A DNA stretch of 64,000 bases, taken from positions 34,464,948 to 34,528,947 of the forward strand of contig OX621236.1 in assembly GCA_951640165.1 (NCBI GenBank), written 5' to 3'. Shown one piece after another: positions 1 through 9,580 of the stretch; the stretch's first letter is position 1; every line of letters begins with the position of its first letter. The notes beneath the pieces are model-generated. The model was not told where the DNA came from. It was given only the letters and a program-made list of their open reading frames with translations, and searched no databases. Both the position numbers and the translations under genes were made by a program. Origin of the DNA: Pseudoips prasinana. Lineage: Eukaryota; Arthropoda; Insecta; Lepidoptera; Nolidae.

Positions 1-387
1 TCCCCTTGATTGAATTTGGGCCACGACGGCCGGGACGGCCAGTCTCAATGGGGACTCCATTGAGACTGGCCGCCGGCCGAAATATAATCAGGAGGACATT
101 ATAAAACCATCTGCGCGGGACTTATTTTAGTGCAAAAGTGTGTGCTTAAACATAGAGACACTTTCTATTCCATACTCTCATGATCCGATGGGACGACTAC
201 CGACTGTGAAGAGGTCAGGGTACCTGACCGACGGCTTTACTGCCGGCTGCAAATACAGTCAACTCCCAAACTTCGGGCTTGATGTTGAACATTTTTTGTT
301 TTACTGAAAAATCCCAAAATCATGTTTCGGTCCTAGCCAGGACCTCATCTGCGATTAAACGATACCGCTAGACCAACGAGGCAGTTA
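1..387 (-). repeat. tRNA-derived SINE (family C), 3' part rearranged
   Basis: Read on the minus strand it starts with a tRNA-like head near 387 (tggtctagcggt, an A-box-like string) followed by a body with 'gacggcttta', 'ctctcatgatccgatggga' on the plus strand and a tail near 'tctgcgcgggac'. The same body occurs at 34622-34870 (minus) and 51001-51335 (plus). The outermost 80 bases are folded: an arm at 36-52 is repeated inverted at 67-83, so the 3' tail has been partly duplicated. Family assignment is by internal comparison of the three copies and by resemblance to common lepidopteran SINEs. Confidence 0.7.
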
Positions 388-404
388 GTCGACAATATTC
401 GTCG

Positions 405-495
405 CGGGATGCCGCTAGATGCGGGCAGCGCAGGAGTGGCAATTGTAGAAATCCTTGAGGGAGGCTTTTGTCCGGCTGATTAGATGATGATGAAG
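405..495 (+). repeat. RTE-type LINE 3' end fragment
   Basis: The frame reads R-stop-MRAAQEWQL-stop-KSLREAFV and then ends in TGATGATGA. This is the degraded last 25 or so codons of the RTE endonuclease/reverse transcriptase, whose usual end is RVAQDRxLWRSLxEAFV. Two in-frame stops show it is dead. Confidence 0.7.
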
Positions 496-763
496 ATTCC
501 ATATACTGTGGATTATTTATTAATATTAACCTACATGCCGTGCCAACAGCGAAAGCATGGTGTATATTTTTTTAAACCTAAATATCCTGTAAACCATGTT
601 TTGCAGTTAACAAATAAATTATCATTATTCACTATCACTATTAAATAGCCCAATCGAACAATTAAAAAAGTCTACTCTTTTTTAATTCGACAGAATTGTT
701 TAAGTTCGAATGGGTCAATCAGTCAAAATCTCAAATTACTAAGTGAAATATATATGTGAATTA

Positions 764-1030
764 TCTATATACATATAATAAATCTGTAGAAAAATAATTT
801 TTGTACATCAAAAGAAAATCCAAAAAAAATAGCCAGGGTATTAAAGAACAACCAATAGAACCCATTTCTAGCCTTTTTAGAATTTTTGTCTGTTTGTCTG
901 TGTGTCTGTTTGTCTGTTTATATGTTCGGGTATCACGTAAAATATACTAAAGCAATGTAGATAACTTTTATACACAACGATTGAGCGTAACTTGAGGTAA
1001 CATTTAGTTTTTGTTTTATTGCAATCGGTT
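764..1030 (+). mobile_element. Helitron-like 5' end fragment
   Basis: It begins with TCTATATACATATAATAAA, close to the 5' end shared by the complete short Helitrons at 13380, 28465, 28737 and 52276, and contains the same 'agaatttttgtctgtttgtctg' stretch about 115 bases in. I do not see a CTAG 3' end, so the right boundary is a guess. Confidence 0.4.
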
Positions 1031-2047
1031 CAGTCTATCAAAAGATATTAGATTTTAAAGTAATCATGAAGAAAAATAACACACATTTCATTACTTCAAG
1101 ATGAACTAATGTTTATAGTTGAGCTACCTAACTGTCCGATAGATGTCATTGTGCATATTATGACATTTCTTTTCTGCATGAACTAGGTTGATAGTTGATT
1201 TTTATTTCGATAGATGTCGTTGTGCATTTATTTTGACTCGCGGTGTTAAGATTTGCCCATGGATTTATTTGCCCGTGTTTGCTGATTGCATGATTACGTA
1301 GGGTTTTGAATGTACTGAATTGTTTCGAAATAAGGTCTTGGTTGCCTAGAAGTATGTTGTTGTCCAAAATTGGTTATTAAAAATATCTGTTTTCTTTGGG
1401 CAAATTGAATTATGTGGAAGGTTGGATTTGTTATAATTTAATTTTAAATTATAATGTCAGTCGATCGAAAGTTTGTGCTGTCGTTTCGTTTGTAACGCGA
1501 ATGTACCTACAGACGATTCGAATTTTATCAAGCCTGTCCGATTGAATGTATTTGAATGTAGTAAATTAACCCTGTCTCTCATAATTTTCTCAGCACAAAT
1601 CTATATACCTACCTATGTAAAAGAGGGAACTGACTGACTGACATATCAACGCACAGCCTGAACGGCTGGGGTTAGAGACTTGAAATTTTGTCTGTAGGTA
1701 CTTTTATGACGTATGCATTCACTAAGGAAGGGTTTTTGGAAATACTAACCCTAAGGGGGTAAAATAGAGAATGAAAGATTGTATGAAAATCCGTCATTTT
1801 TGTAGTTAAAGGCATTGAAACTTATATTTAGTAGTTCAGCTAAAAATAAAAATAAATATTTTAGAAGTTTTGGAAATTCCACCCAAAGGGCGTAAAATAG
1901 GGGATGTAAGTTTTTATGAAAAGTGTGTAATTTTTAAAGTGAAAAGCATGAAAATTGGTATGGCCTTTCCGTTAAAAATAAAAATATGTATTTCAGGATT
2001 TTAGGAATTTCCACCCCTAAGGGCGTATTATATTCCAAATAATATTT

Positions 2048-2144
2048 CAAATTCCTCAGAACCATTATAGGTATACCCACACGCAACATACATCCCCTAT
2101 GTATGTTGCGTGTGGGTATATCTGTAATGGTTCTGAGGAATTTG
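2048..2144. repeat. 97-base near-perfect palindrome in Helitron remnant
   Basis: The arm from 2048 ('caaattcctcagaaccatta') is repeated inverted up to 2144. The right arm belongs to the helicase reading frame (RVGISVMVLRNL), so the left arm is an inverted duplicate of coding sequence. The centre is near 2096. Confidence 0.8.
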
Positions 2145-2440
2145 AAGCCACCTAAACTTTGCAACGGCACTAGGCTTCAAGTCAAAGCTTTGCATCGTGT
2201 TATAGAGGCTACTATTATGCCTGGATCCGCCCAGGGAGAAACAGTGTTCGTGTCACGTATTCCGTTAGTGCCGAATGATCTCCCTTTTCAGTTTAAAATA
2301 CTGTAGTTCCCTATAAAAGTGTGTGTCGCGATAACCATCAACAAATCGCAAAGTCCAACTCTCAAGTTAGCTGGAATTGACTTAAGGAAGGCGGGCAGGT
2401 TCACGTGGCGTGCTCACGTGTGAGTTCATCCCACAGTCTG
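2098..2440 (+). pseudogene. Helitron helicase C-terminal fragment (copy 1)
   Basis: The frame reads RVGISVMVLRNLKPPKLCNG, TRLQVKAL, EATIMPGSAQGETVFVSRIP, then a stop after QFKIL at 2306, and continues as FPIKVCVAITINKSQ and AGIDLRKAG. After a frame change it reads ACSRVSSSHSL near 2405-2435. These are the last conserved blocks of Helitron Pif1-family helicases (LRNL.PPKLCNGTRL, INKSQGQTL, YVACSRVSS). The stop and the frameshift make it a pseudogene. The ATPase motifs lie upstream in intact copies and are absent here. Confidence 0.75.
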
Positions 2441-3530
2441 GTCCATGTAGTGCGAGGACCTACGTCTTTAGCTGAGCTCCGTAAAATGGATGATATTGAA
2501 CATCCCACATACCAGGCCGCTTGCCGAGCACGCCATTTATTAGATGGAGGTCAGCATTGGGATGACGCTCTAGCGGAAGGATGCGTGAGCGATAGTCCAC
2601 AGCGCTTGCGACATTTGTTTGCCATCTTATGGACCTTTTGTGCGTTATCGGGTGCTAACCAGTTATGGAAAAAATACCATGACAAGTATGCTGAAGATTT
2701 TATGAGACATGTACAACTAAATACTGATGGAGAAATTCCTGACAAGGTACGTGAAATTTGTCACAACAGGTCCTTATTGGCTATTCAAGAGATAGTTATA
2801 AGTATAGGAGGGAACCTGATCAGTCAGAGGCTGCGAAAATGCACAGGAGTTTGCCAATTTATTGTAAAAAAATAGGCGATGGCACATACCCCGTACAAGA
2901 ATATGGAAAAGTTATATTGATTGGTAATCTCTGCTCTTACGTTACATCACAGCTGGAGCTAATTTCTTCTGTGTACGGAGATACCACAAACATTGGCAAT
3001 CAAGCTGGTTCTTGGCTATGTCAGCGAGCTATTTTGACTCCCCGCAATGACCAAGCTGCGGCAATTAATTTCAAAATATTGACTCATGCGTCCGGGAATA
3101 GTAAAGAATATAGCTCAATAAATACAGGTATGGAAGAAGATGACGCCACGCATTACCCAGTAGAATTTTTGGATTCCCTCAGCACACCCGGACTTCCAGC
3201 CCACAAAATAGTTTTAAAAATCGGTGTACCAATAATTCTCCTCAGAAATTCATGTCCCCCCAAACTTTGTAACGGCACTCGGCTCAAAGTCACAAATCTG
3301 CAGCAAAACATTATCGAAGCTGAAATATTAACAGGTTGCGGCGCCGGTGATATTGTTTTTATTCCAAGGATACCTATAATTCCTTAAAACTTTCCTTTCT
3401 CTTTCAAACCAGTGCAATTCCCAGTCAGTCTCTGTTATGCCATGACGATTAATAAAGCTAGACATTATCCGTTGCGGGGATGGACCTAAGTATTGGATGC
3501 TTTTCCCATGGTCAACTATACGTAGCTCTT
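2440..3530 (+). pseudogene. Helitron helicase fragment with internal deletion (copy 2)
   Basis: It starts inside the open frame 2405-2875 with RGPTSLAELRKMDDIEHPTY, QAACRARHLLDGGQHWDDAL and LRHLFAILWTFCALS, which match the N-terminal side of Helitron helicases. After the sequence VISIGGN the similarity jumps to late blocks in another frame (2758-3387): GDGTYPVQEYG, WLCQRAILTPRND, HYPVEFLDSLSTPGLPAHK, IGVPIILLRNSCPPKLCNG and TRLKV. Past a stop at 3385 it goes on as FPVSLCYAMTINKA. The Walker A and B region is missing between the two blocks. It follows copy 1 directly with no Helitron ends between them. Confidence 0.75.
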
Positions 3531-3540
3531 TCACGCACGC

Positions 3541-3701
3541 TGTTTTAATATTTCTAATTGTTCCAACACACATAACCGGAAACTATGTAAATTATTATAC
3601 GTATTATTGTCCTTGGGCGACAATAATACGTATAATATTTTACATAGTTGTGATAAAAGTTTCCGGTTATGTGTGTTGGAACAATTAGAAATATTAAAAC
3701 A
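3541..3701. repeat. 160-base palindromic MITE-like element
   Basis: The left arm, starting 'tgttttaatatttctaattg' at 3541, is repeated almost exactly inverted up to 3701, with a short loop near 3612-3618. The right arm carries about 11 extra bases next to 'ttccggttatgtgtgttgg'. No coding capacity. Confidence 0.75.
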
Positions 3702-3808
3702 TAGCAGTAATAGTTTTGCATTGTTGAATGACCAAACAAATTTAGTTTCATCTCCTTTACTACGAATATTTGGGGGTAGTTAGAAATAATTGTCCATGCG
3801 GTTGGTAG

Positions 3809-3818
3809 TATATAAAAG
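3809..3818 (+). promoter_or_regulatory. TATA-box-like element
   Basis: The string TATATAAAAG is followed by a GC-richer stretch and, 63 bases after its end, by an ATG in the context gagaATGgtc (3881). The position suits a core promoter with the TATA about 30 bases ahead of transcription start. No further promoter elements were confirmed. Confidence 0.35.
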
Positions 3819-3880
3819 AGCGCTCGCCTCGTTGGCTTTTAGTCTCCTTCGAGCACTCGACGAGTTAGCAGCCCTTGAGA

Positions 3881-4015
3881 ATGGTCCGTGGAGGACCGAA
3901 AAACGTGTTGGGTATCGTACTGGCGCATGTAATTTGCTTTTTATGTTGTCCTTCTTGCATGTGCACATTTTTACGGGCGGGACGGGCGGTGCAAATTGCA
4001 TCCCAGCATGATTAA
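3881..4015 (+). CDS. Small ORF of 44 residues, unknown
   Basis: The frame runs from ATG to TAA and encodes 44 residues: a basic start (MVRGGPKN), a hydrophobic middle (VLGIVLAHVICFLCCPSC) with several cysteines, and an RAGRAVQ tail. It resembles a signal peptide or membrane anchor. It sits behind a TATA-like box and has clearly higher GC than its surroundings, which suggests a 5' exon or a gene fragment captured by the neighbouring Helitron. I do not recognise the product. An alternative upstream frame begins at 3790. Chance is also possible. Confidence 0.25.
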   Translation: MVRGGPKNVLGIVLAHVICFLCCPSCMCTFLRAGRAVQIASQHD

Positions 4016-5258
4016 ACTGACAATTAGCGGAATTAACACTAAATATTGATTTTGTATTTTGATTCTTAATGGTTGAATTTCGAAAAGTGCAATCTCTAGT
4101 AATACTTAAACACATGCTATGACTATTTACAAATAAGTCCTATTATAATATCATGTATGATATGTATTATTATTTCCAAGTGGAATTATAATAAAAAGAT
4201 AATTTTTAGAAGCATTTAAATTTTACTATCATTTTTCATGTATAGATTAACTCTTTGGTTTCAGAAGTATTCCAAAAATGCCTATTTTTCCTTTTGAGTG
4301 CAAGGTTATCACCTTAAATTGCTTTACGTTCGTGTTAAAAGCAAGTTATCACATCACATTTTTTTACGCTCTACTTATTTTTATTTGTAACAATAAATTA
4401 TGGAACATGAAATTGCTTTCCTCAGAAAACTTACAGAACAATAAAATAATATTTCCTCTTGGCTAGATAATAAACCTTTTGGTCAAATTACAGATGTGAC
4501 AGCTCATCTCATTGGAGTTTAGCCATCTGCACGTGACAGATATTGGACATCAGTCACGCACACAATAAATTAGAAAATCTAACTAAAATGAGAAAGATCA
4601 AAGATTTTGTAAATTTTGTTTTAAATGACATTGCTATTGTAATTATTAACTTTGTGAAACTTATTTGATGATTGCACGTTGTTAATTTAATGAATTATTT
4701 AATTTATTCACATTGAGATATTCTACTTAAAAAAAAAATATGAAGCATGGCTAAATTAATATAATTAAATTAATATAAGACCGCGCACCTTAGTCAGGAA
4801 AGGATATATCATAATTTAAACAGTGTAACATTTAAAAACATATTACATTATTTGACTACTATTATTCACGTTAACATCTATCAACTGATATAATTTCATT
4901 TTCTTTACATGCAACTTACCACTTAAACTTGACTACTCTCTATATGGAGGAACTTTGACATCGAGACTTCTTCTTTACTGATATTTTCTGTTTGTTTGTC
5001 TTTTTCTTGTCTCAGACATTTTTTGAGGAATGAGTGGAGGTATAAAATTAAATTAGGGATACGTATCAAGTCGCCAATACTTTAGAGGTGTGAAGATATC
5101 AATCTTCTAAGTCTACGCAATCAAAATGTACAGCCCATTATACCGTATATTTGGACACTATCAAGAGAGTCAGAGTGAAATAAACTACATGGACTTTTAG
5201 TAAACCTGCTTTCCTTAGTAGCAGTAGTAGACATGCCTGTATGCCACCACTACAGTAG
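4016..5258. other. AT-rich stretch, no gene seen
   Basis: Only short AT-rich frames occur. The longest (4278-4466) is hydrophobic low-complexity sequence with no recognisable motif. Confidence 0.6.
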
Positions 5259-5384
5259 GTACAGACGGATACATATCAAGCTTTACATTTCCAGTATAAG
5301 CTCTCTCGCGTTGTATAGGATTTCCATACAATGAGAGGCCAGCTTATATTGGAAATGTATGGCTTGATATGTAGCCGTGTGTAC
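5259..5384. repeat. Palindromic MITE-like element
   Basis: The left arm (gtacagacggatacatatca from 5259, then 'agctttacatttccagtata') matches inverted sequence up to 5384 with a few mismatches. The centre lies in 'ttgtataggatttccatacaa' near 5320. Confidence 0.7.
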
Positions 5385-5647
5385 AACGAAGCCAACGGGT
5401 GAATAGCTGTATCTAGAAATGTAGTACAATATAGTTTAACGGCGAAACCTCACAACTTAAGTGTCATACTAAGTCTGATATTACTTATTAAGTTTTATAC
5501 TGTGACCTAGTTTTGAAAAATAGATCAAGTCTGACTCAGGCTGAACTCTTAATCTGTAATATCAATTATTAAATGACAAAGGAATTGAAAGGGAAATATT
5601 GAAAATTCTAGAAATGTCAGGGACATTACGACATTTTTATTCATTAA

Positions 5648-5885
5648 AGCGGCATTTAAATTTACGGCCCATGTGTGGTAACGGCGGCGAATATCAAAAT
5701 ATCATCACCCCATCTCATCCCGTGGTGGGCGTAGAATTTTACCCGAGGGAATATCTACCGGATATCTAGCATCTTACTGCGATTGCCAACCCGTCTACCA
5801 AGCGTGGCGATTATGGCATATCCCCCCAAGAGGATTTTTGGGACAGGTTTTTGTCCAGCAGTGTACTTCTAACAGCTGTTATGAT
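5648..5885 (+). repeat. Interspersed repeat ending in a GATGA tail
   Basis: The block contains 'catcaccccatctcatcccg' and later 'ccaacccgtctaccaagcg', 'attatggcatatcccc' and 'gttatgatgag'. The same order is seen at 20395-20492 plus 21043-21150, where an RTE insertion splits it. It is probably a LINE or SINE 3' tail common in Lepidoptera. Confidence 0.6.
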
Positions 5886-5889
5886 GAGG

Positions 5890-5926
5890 TACAATAATTG
5901 CTTACAATCCGTAAGCAATTATTGTA
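5890..5926. repeat. Short perfect hairpin
   Basis: The 16-base arm tacaataattgcttac and its exact inverse are separated by 5 bases. Confidence 0.8.
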
Positions 5927-6177
5927 GCCGCGCTTGCAAGAGGTATGTCACTACACACGCACTGCTATCCTTTCTCTCTTCATCTATGAATACTGGCCGC
6001 TTTCTTCACACTCAGGACCACAACAATAACAGTATATTGGAGTAACGGTAGACACCTAGAAGTTTCTGAAAACTTGACGTCCTTTGTGAATCCGCCATAG
6101 TAGAAAGAATGTAAGGTCACTAGAGTTTTGTCTAAGCATGTTATTTTAAGATCTTTAATAAAATAGTTATTTGTTAT

Positions 6178-6340
6178 ACAAGAGTGCAAAGTTGCTTTTT
6201 AACCGCGTGGTCAATTTTGATAATCGAGCAAGCGGAGGATTCTAAAATTGAATCACTAGCGTAGCGAGTGATTTAAATAATAGAACTCTGAGCGTTAGCG
6301 AGGAAATAAAAAAAAACTTTGCACTCGAGTGCAACACAAA
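6178..6340. repeat. Palindrome-rich interspersed repeat
   Basis: It is bounded by 'gagtgcaaagtt' (6182) and its inverse 'aactttgcactc' (about 6315), followed by the 16-base palindrome ttgcactcgagtgcaa. Inside are two near-palindromic 'agcgtagcgag'-like units. The layout recurs in lepidopteran intergenic DNA as far as I recall; the function is unknown. Confidence 0.45.
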
Positions 6341-7049
6341 CTTTTCATCATACTTCAGAAAGGAAATGACTAAATGCGAAAAATATATTATTCTAAATTT
6401 CAGTTTAGGTATTAATTACTATATTATGATATGTAAGTATTACAGGACAATCTATAAATTATAACAACTAATACTTAGGTATAATTAACAAAACTTAAAG
6501 TAACGATGCTACAGTTTGAGCGTAATAGAACAGTGATATTGCGAAAACAAATTTAAAAAAAAGTACACCATGTAGGTTCCTTAAGCCTTAGTTTTTAATA
6601 AACTAAAAAAGTTGTATGATAAATTCGACACCATAGAGGTAAAAGTAAATAGGTTTAATGATATTTTGCATTCACAATCTTAGTGCACACGATGTTCTAA
6701 ATTCAAATAAAAACGAGTTTTCCACTCAGATATCCAAGAGCAAAAATACTCCTTCCGAGATGGGGTGATGAAAATGTATTTTTTACTCACTGTAGATAAT
6801 TAATACGATAAAAACCCTTTATTTATTCTATAGAAAACCATTAATTTTTATGAAATAAAAAAAATATATAACATCTCATTATCAGTGGTGCCGTCTCTTT
6901 CATTAATAACCCGTCGATATCTGTTGTTCATAGTTAAAATTAAACTGTCAATGTCTTGCTGCGGTACGATGTTCCATAGCCATTGCAAGCAAAGTTGTAG
7001 TTCCGTCGTCAAATTTGGAAAATCTCTGGAAACTTTTCGTTGTAACATG
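6341..7049. other. AT-rich stretch, no gene seen
   Basis: Short frames at 6848-7108 and 6885-7166 overlap on opposite strands and show no known motif. Confidence 0.55.
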
Positions 7050-8039
7050 TTTAGACCAGGGTCGATAATTTTTAAAACCAAAAAAAATAATAGTAGGATG
7101 AAACCCATTAGAAAAGGAGGGGAATATTGTAAAAATGAAAGGAAAAATAATTTACGGGCGATCTGAGGTCGGGAAGGGGATGGGGGTGAGTTTTTAAGGG
7201 TAAAAAACGGTTTTTCTCGATTTCCAGCAAAAGTAAAAGTCCTATCGAAAAAAGTCGAATGGCAAAGTTGTAGGTAATAAAAAGATCTAAAACTTTTGTA
7301 TTTACACTTTCTTCACATAACCTCAAAATTTATGTGCAATATTCAAAAAACCAAGTTTTTGGTTTTTTATTTTTTTTTATTTTTTAACGAAATTTAGTGA
7401 AAACTTACCTTTTGATGTCCCAAATACGCTGTAATTTCTTTGATTAAAAATATTTATTTATTCACCTTATTTTGAATTAATATCGAATAAACACCCTAAT
7501 TTTCAATCGAAAACTCACCCGTCAAAATATCAGCTTTTTTCAAAAAATTGGTATGTTTTCTGTTCGTTAAAATCTCTACTTTCCGATGGTGAAAAAAAAT
7601 ATATATGTTACTATAGTAAATCTTCTCAGAAAATGCAAAAATCAAAAAAAACTTGAATTTTTTTTTTATTATTATAAATCATATCATCTAAAAAATGTGA
7701 TTGCTGCAATTTGTTTCAATTAAAAATTTGATTTATTTAATGCTAATTACATTTATGTCATAGAAAATCTCATTATATATAAATATAAATCGTACAATTA
7801 AATGTAGATACTTTATTCTGATTACGTTATTCATTACAATATTTTTAAACACATTAATAAACATCATCATCATCATCATCATTCATAAACACCTTATCTT
7901 CAATTCTAATCACTTATCCATTAGTTTTGACATTTTGATGGCATTTCTTCATCTTAGATTCGCCAAAAATCTCCGATTCTAGTAGATCTTCGAAATCTTC
8001 ATGACTATCACCTTCTTCCTCTCCAACATTATTTCCAGA

Positions 8040-8330
8040 CTACGTTGGTTCTTCATCCACAATTTCTTCTGAATCATTAACTTCCTCGTAGGTTTCTTCT
8101 TCAATATTGGAGCAATTTTCAGAACCATGACAGTTTGAACATAAATTTGTGCATTTTAAACGATGTTTTCGGCAACCACATTTTAAACTGTTACATCCAG
8201 TTTCACAGCTGCAGCAAATAGTTTTGAGCAATATTTCCGGAATTAATTCTTTTTGTGAAAATTTGGGCATAATTCCACGTTGATATTGCCAAATTGGCCA
8301 AAAGTTTGGTATTAAAAATATATTAACGAT
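8040..8330 (-). CDS. Cysteine-rich CXC-type domain ORF with acidic tail (fragment)
   Basis: The frame from an ATG at 8270 gives 76 residues. The open frame continues upstream to at least 8330 with IPNFWPIWQYQRGI, so the ATG is not necessarily the true start. The core has the spacing CC-x-C-x3-GC-x4-C-x-C-x6-C-x3-C-x2-C and a later GSENCSN, a zinc-binding pattern like tesmin/TSO1 CXC repeats. The tail is acidic (EEETYEEVNDSEEIVDEE). Related cysteine motifs with acidic tails occur at the C-terminus of repeated insect proteins of transposon origin, as I recall. It lies wholly inside the inverted-repeat element, so it is probably element-encoded. Upstream coding sequence is lost or unrecognisable. 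Confidence 0.5.
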   Translation of the reverse strand: MVNIFLIPNFWPIWQYQRGIMPKFSQKELIPEILLKTICCSCETGCNSLKCGCRKHRLKCTNLCSNCHGSENCSNIEEETYEEVNDSEEIVDEEPT

Positions 8331-8335
8331 ATATA

Positions 8336-8405
8336 TTTTATGGATTTTTAATATATTTTTTATAGATTTTTAATATATTTTTATAGATTTTTAATATATT
8401 TTTTA
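8336..8405. repeat. AT-rich tandem repeat, ~21-base unit x3
   Basis: The unit 'gatttttaatatattttt' with small length changes is repeated three times in the interior of the TIR element. Confidence 0.75.
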
Positions 8406-9085
8406 TGTATTTTGAAAAATTATTTTTTTCCATGGGGTTAACTAAATTTGTTTGTGCAAAATTAAGGAGATTATTATTAGTATGTATGTAGTAAGACCCA
8501 GACCCGCCTAGCCCCTTCCTCACTTCTCCATGAAATACCTTTTGATGGGCTACTATTTTTCGTAGGTCACTCAGGTATATAATTTATCTTAAAATAGTTA
8601 TAAATAGACATCTACGCATATAATTTAAAGAAGATTCGACAACTTTCTCCAAATATTGTAGATGTCTTATTAAATAATATTTTTATTTGCAATTTTTTTT
8701 ATCAATGTAACATTTAATCTAATGTTTTTCGAGTAATTTAAGTGTTAATTTTAATAAATAGCTCATGATGTTTTATAAAATTTTAGATCTTTTTATTACC
8801 TACAACTTTGCAATTTGACTTTTTTCGATAGGTCTTTTAGTTTTGCTGGAAATCGAGAAAAACCGTTTTTTACCCTTAAAAACTCACCCCCATCCCCTTC
8901 CCGACCTCAGATCGCCCGTAAATTAGTTTTCCTTTCAGTTTTACAATATTCCCCTCCTTATCTAATGGGTTTCATCCTACTATTATTTTTTATTATTTTT
9001 ATTATTTCTACCCTGGTCTAGTTTTCAAAGATTCAAATTCATTTAAACCATAAAAAAAATGTGAGCCGTCACGGGAGGCCTGGCA

Positions 9086-9580
9086 GATGTGAAACATCGA
9101 CATTATTTTGTAAAAGTAATATGCAGAAGTCGAAGTCGAAGTCGAAGTATAAGTCGCAGTCGAAGTCGAAGTATAAGTCGCAGTCGAAGTATAAGTCGCA
9201 GTCGAAGTCGAAGTATAAGTCGCAGTCAAAGTCGAAGTCAAGTCGAAGTCCAAGTAGAAGTCGAAGTCGAAGTCGAAAAGAACATATTGTGACAGGAACT
9301 AAAATTAAGAAAAAAACTTGTGTGTACTTATGTACACGCGTTAGAAGTTATACTATGCGCGCGCAGATGCGCGCGAATCGTAAAAATTCACTGTCATACC
9401 ACCTAGAACTAACTTCATGCTGTTAAATTTTTTGGTGTCGGTGTGCGCGCGCATCGTATAAATTCCTTCTCATCATTTTTCTCCATCGCGCCAAAAGAAG
9501 TATAACTTCAAAAAAAACACTACGGCATGCGTCGCTACGCTAGAAATCTGTATTCCGTGCGGCTATAGATGTTTCACATC
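9086..9580. mobile_element. Element bounded by 13-bp inverted repeats, holding a minisatellite
   Basis: GATGTGAAACATC at 9086-9098 and its exact inverse at 9568-9580 enclose the hexamer array and a segment with 'gcatgcgtcgctacgc' and paired 'gaagttata'/'tataacttc' strings that I recall from lepidopteran repeats. No transposase is present. It is a possible non-autonomous element or rearranged repeat. Confidence 0.4.
9125..9277 (+). repeat. Hexanucleotide (GAAGTC)n minisatellite
   Basis: The array is built of GAAGTC units with variant units GTATAA and GCAGTC, giving a higher-order 18 to 24-base pattern. It keeps all plus frames open, producing artificial SK/SQ/YK and RS/IS dipeptide runs. No start context or flanking domain supports a real SR protein. 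Confidence 0.9.

Larger units (their letters stand above)
1600..3540 (+). mobile_element. Degraded autonomous Helitron with two helicase fragments
   Basis: The left end is TC at 1600 (TCTATATACCTACC), the expected Helitron 5' start. Next comes 'gagggaactgactgactgac' and then three imperfect 130-base tandem units, each with a 'ccctaagggggtaaaa'-like core (about 1750, 1880 and 2013). Coding remnants of the Pif1-like helicase follow at 2098-2440 and 2440-3530. No convincing 3' hairpin plus CTAG end was found; the palindrome at 3541-3701 lies where it would be expected. Rolling-circle transposition by a Rep/helicase is known for the family; this copy is inactive. Confidence 0.6.
7050..9021. mobile_element. 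2-kb element with ~245-bp terminal inverted repeats
   Basis: The left arm (about 7050-7300) and right arm (about 8779-9021) are inverted copies that differ at only a few positions, plus a small AT-rich indel near the outer ends. Outermost bases are tagaccaggg and ccctggtcta. Shared landmarks include 'cgggcgatctgaggtcgg' and 'gggtgagtttttaagggta'. The interior is very AT-rich and holds one minus-strand cysteine-rich ORF (8040-8270), a triplet CAT run near 7862-7885 and a short tandem array at 8336-8405. A 4-base flank match (GTTT) may be a target duplication but is weak. The superfamily is not identified. Confidence 0.65.

Noticed and set aside
9061..9426. Long lysine/serine- and arginine/serine-rich frames resembling an SR splicing factor
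   Set aside because: They come entirely from the (GAAGTC)n array, occur in two frames at once and have no RNA-binding domain.
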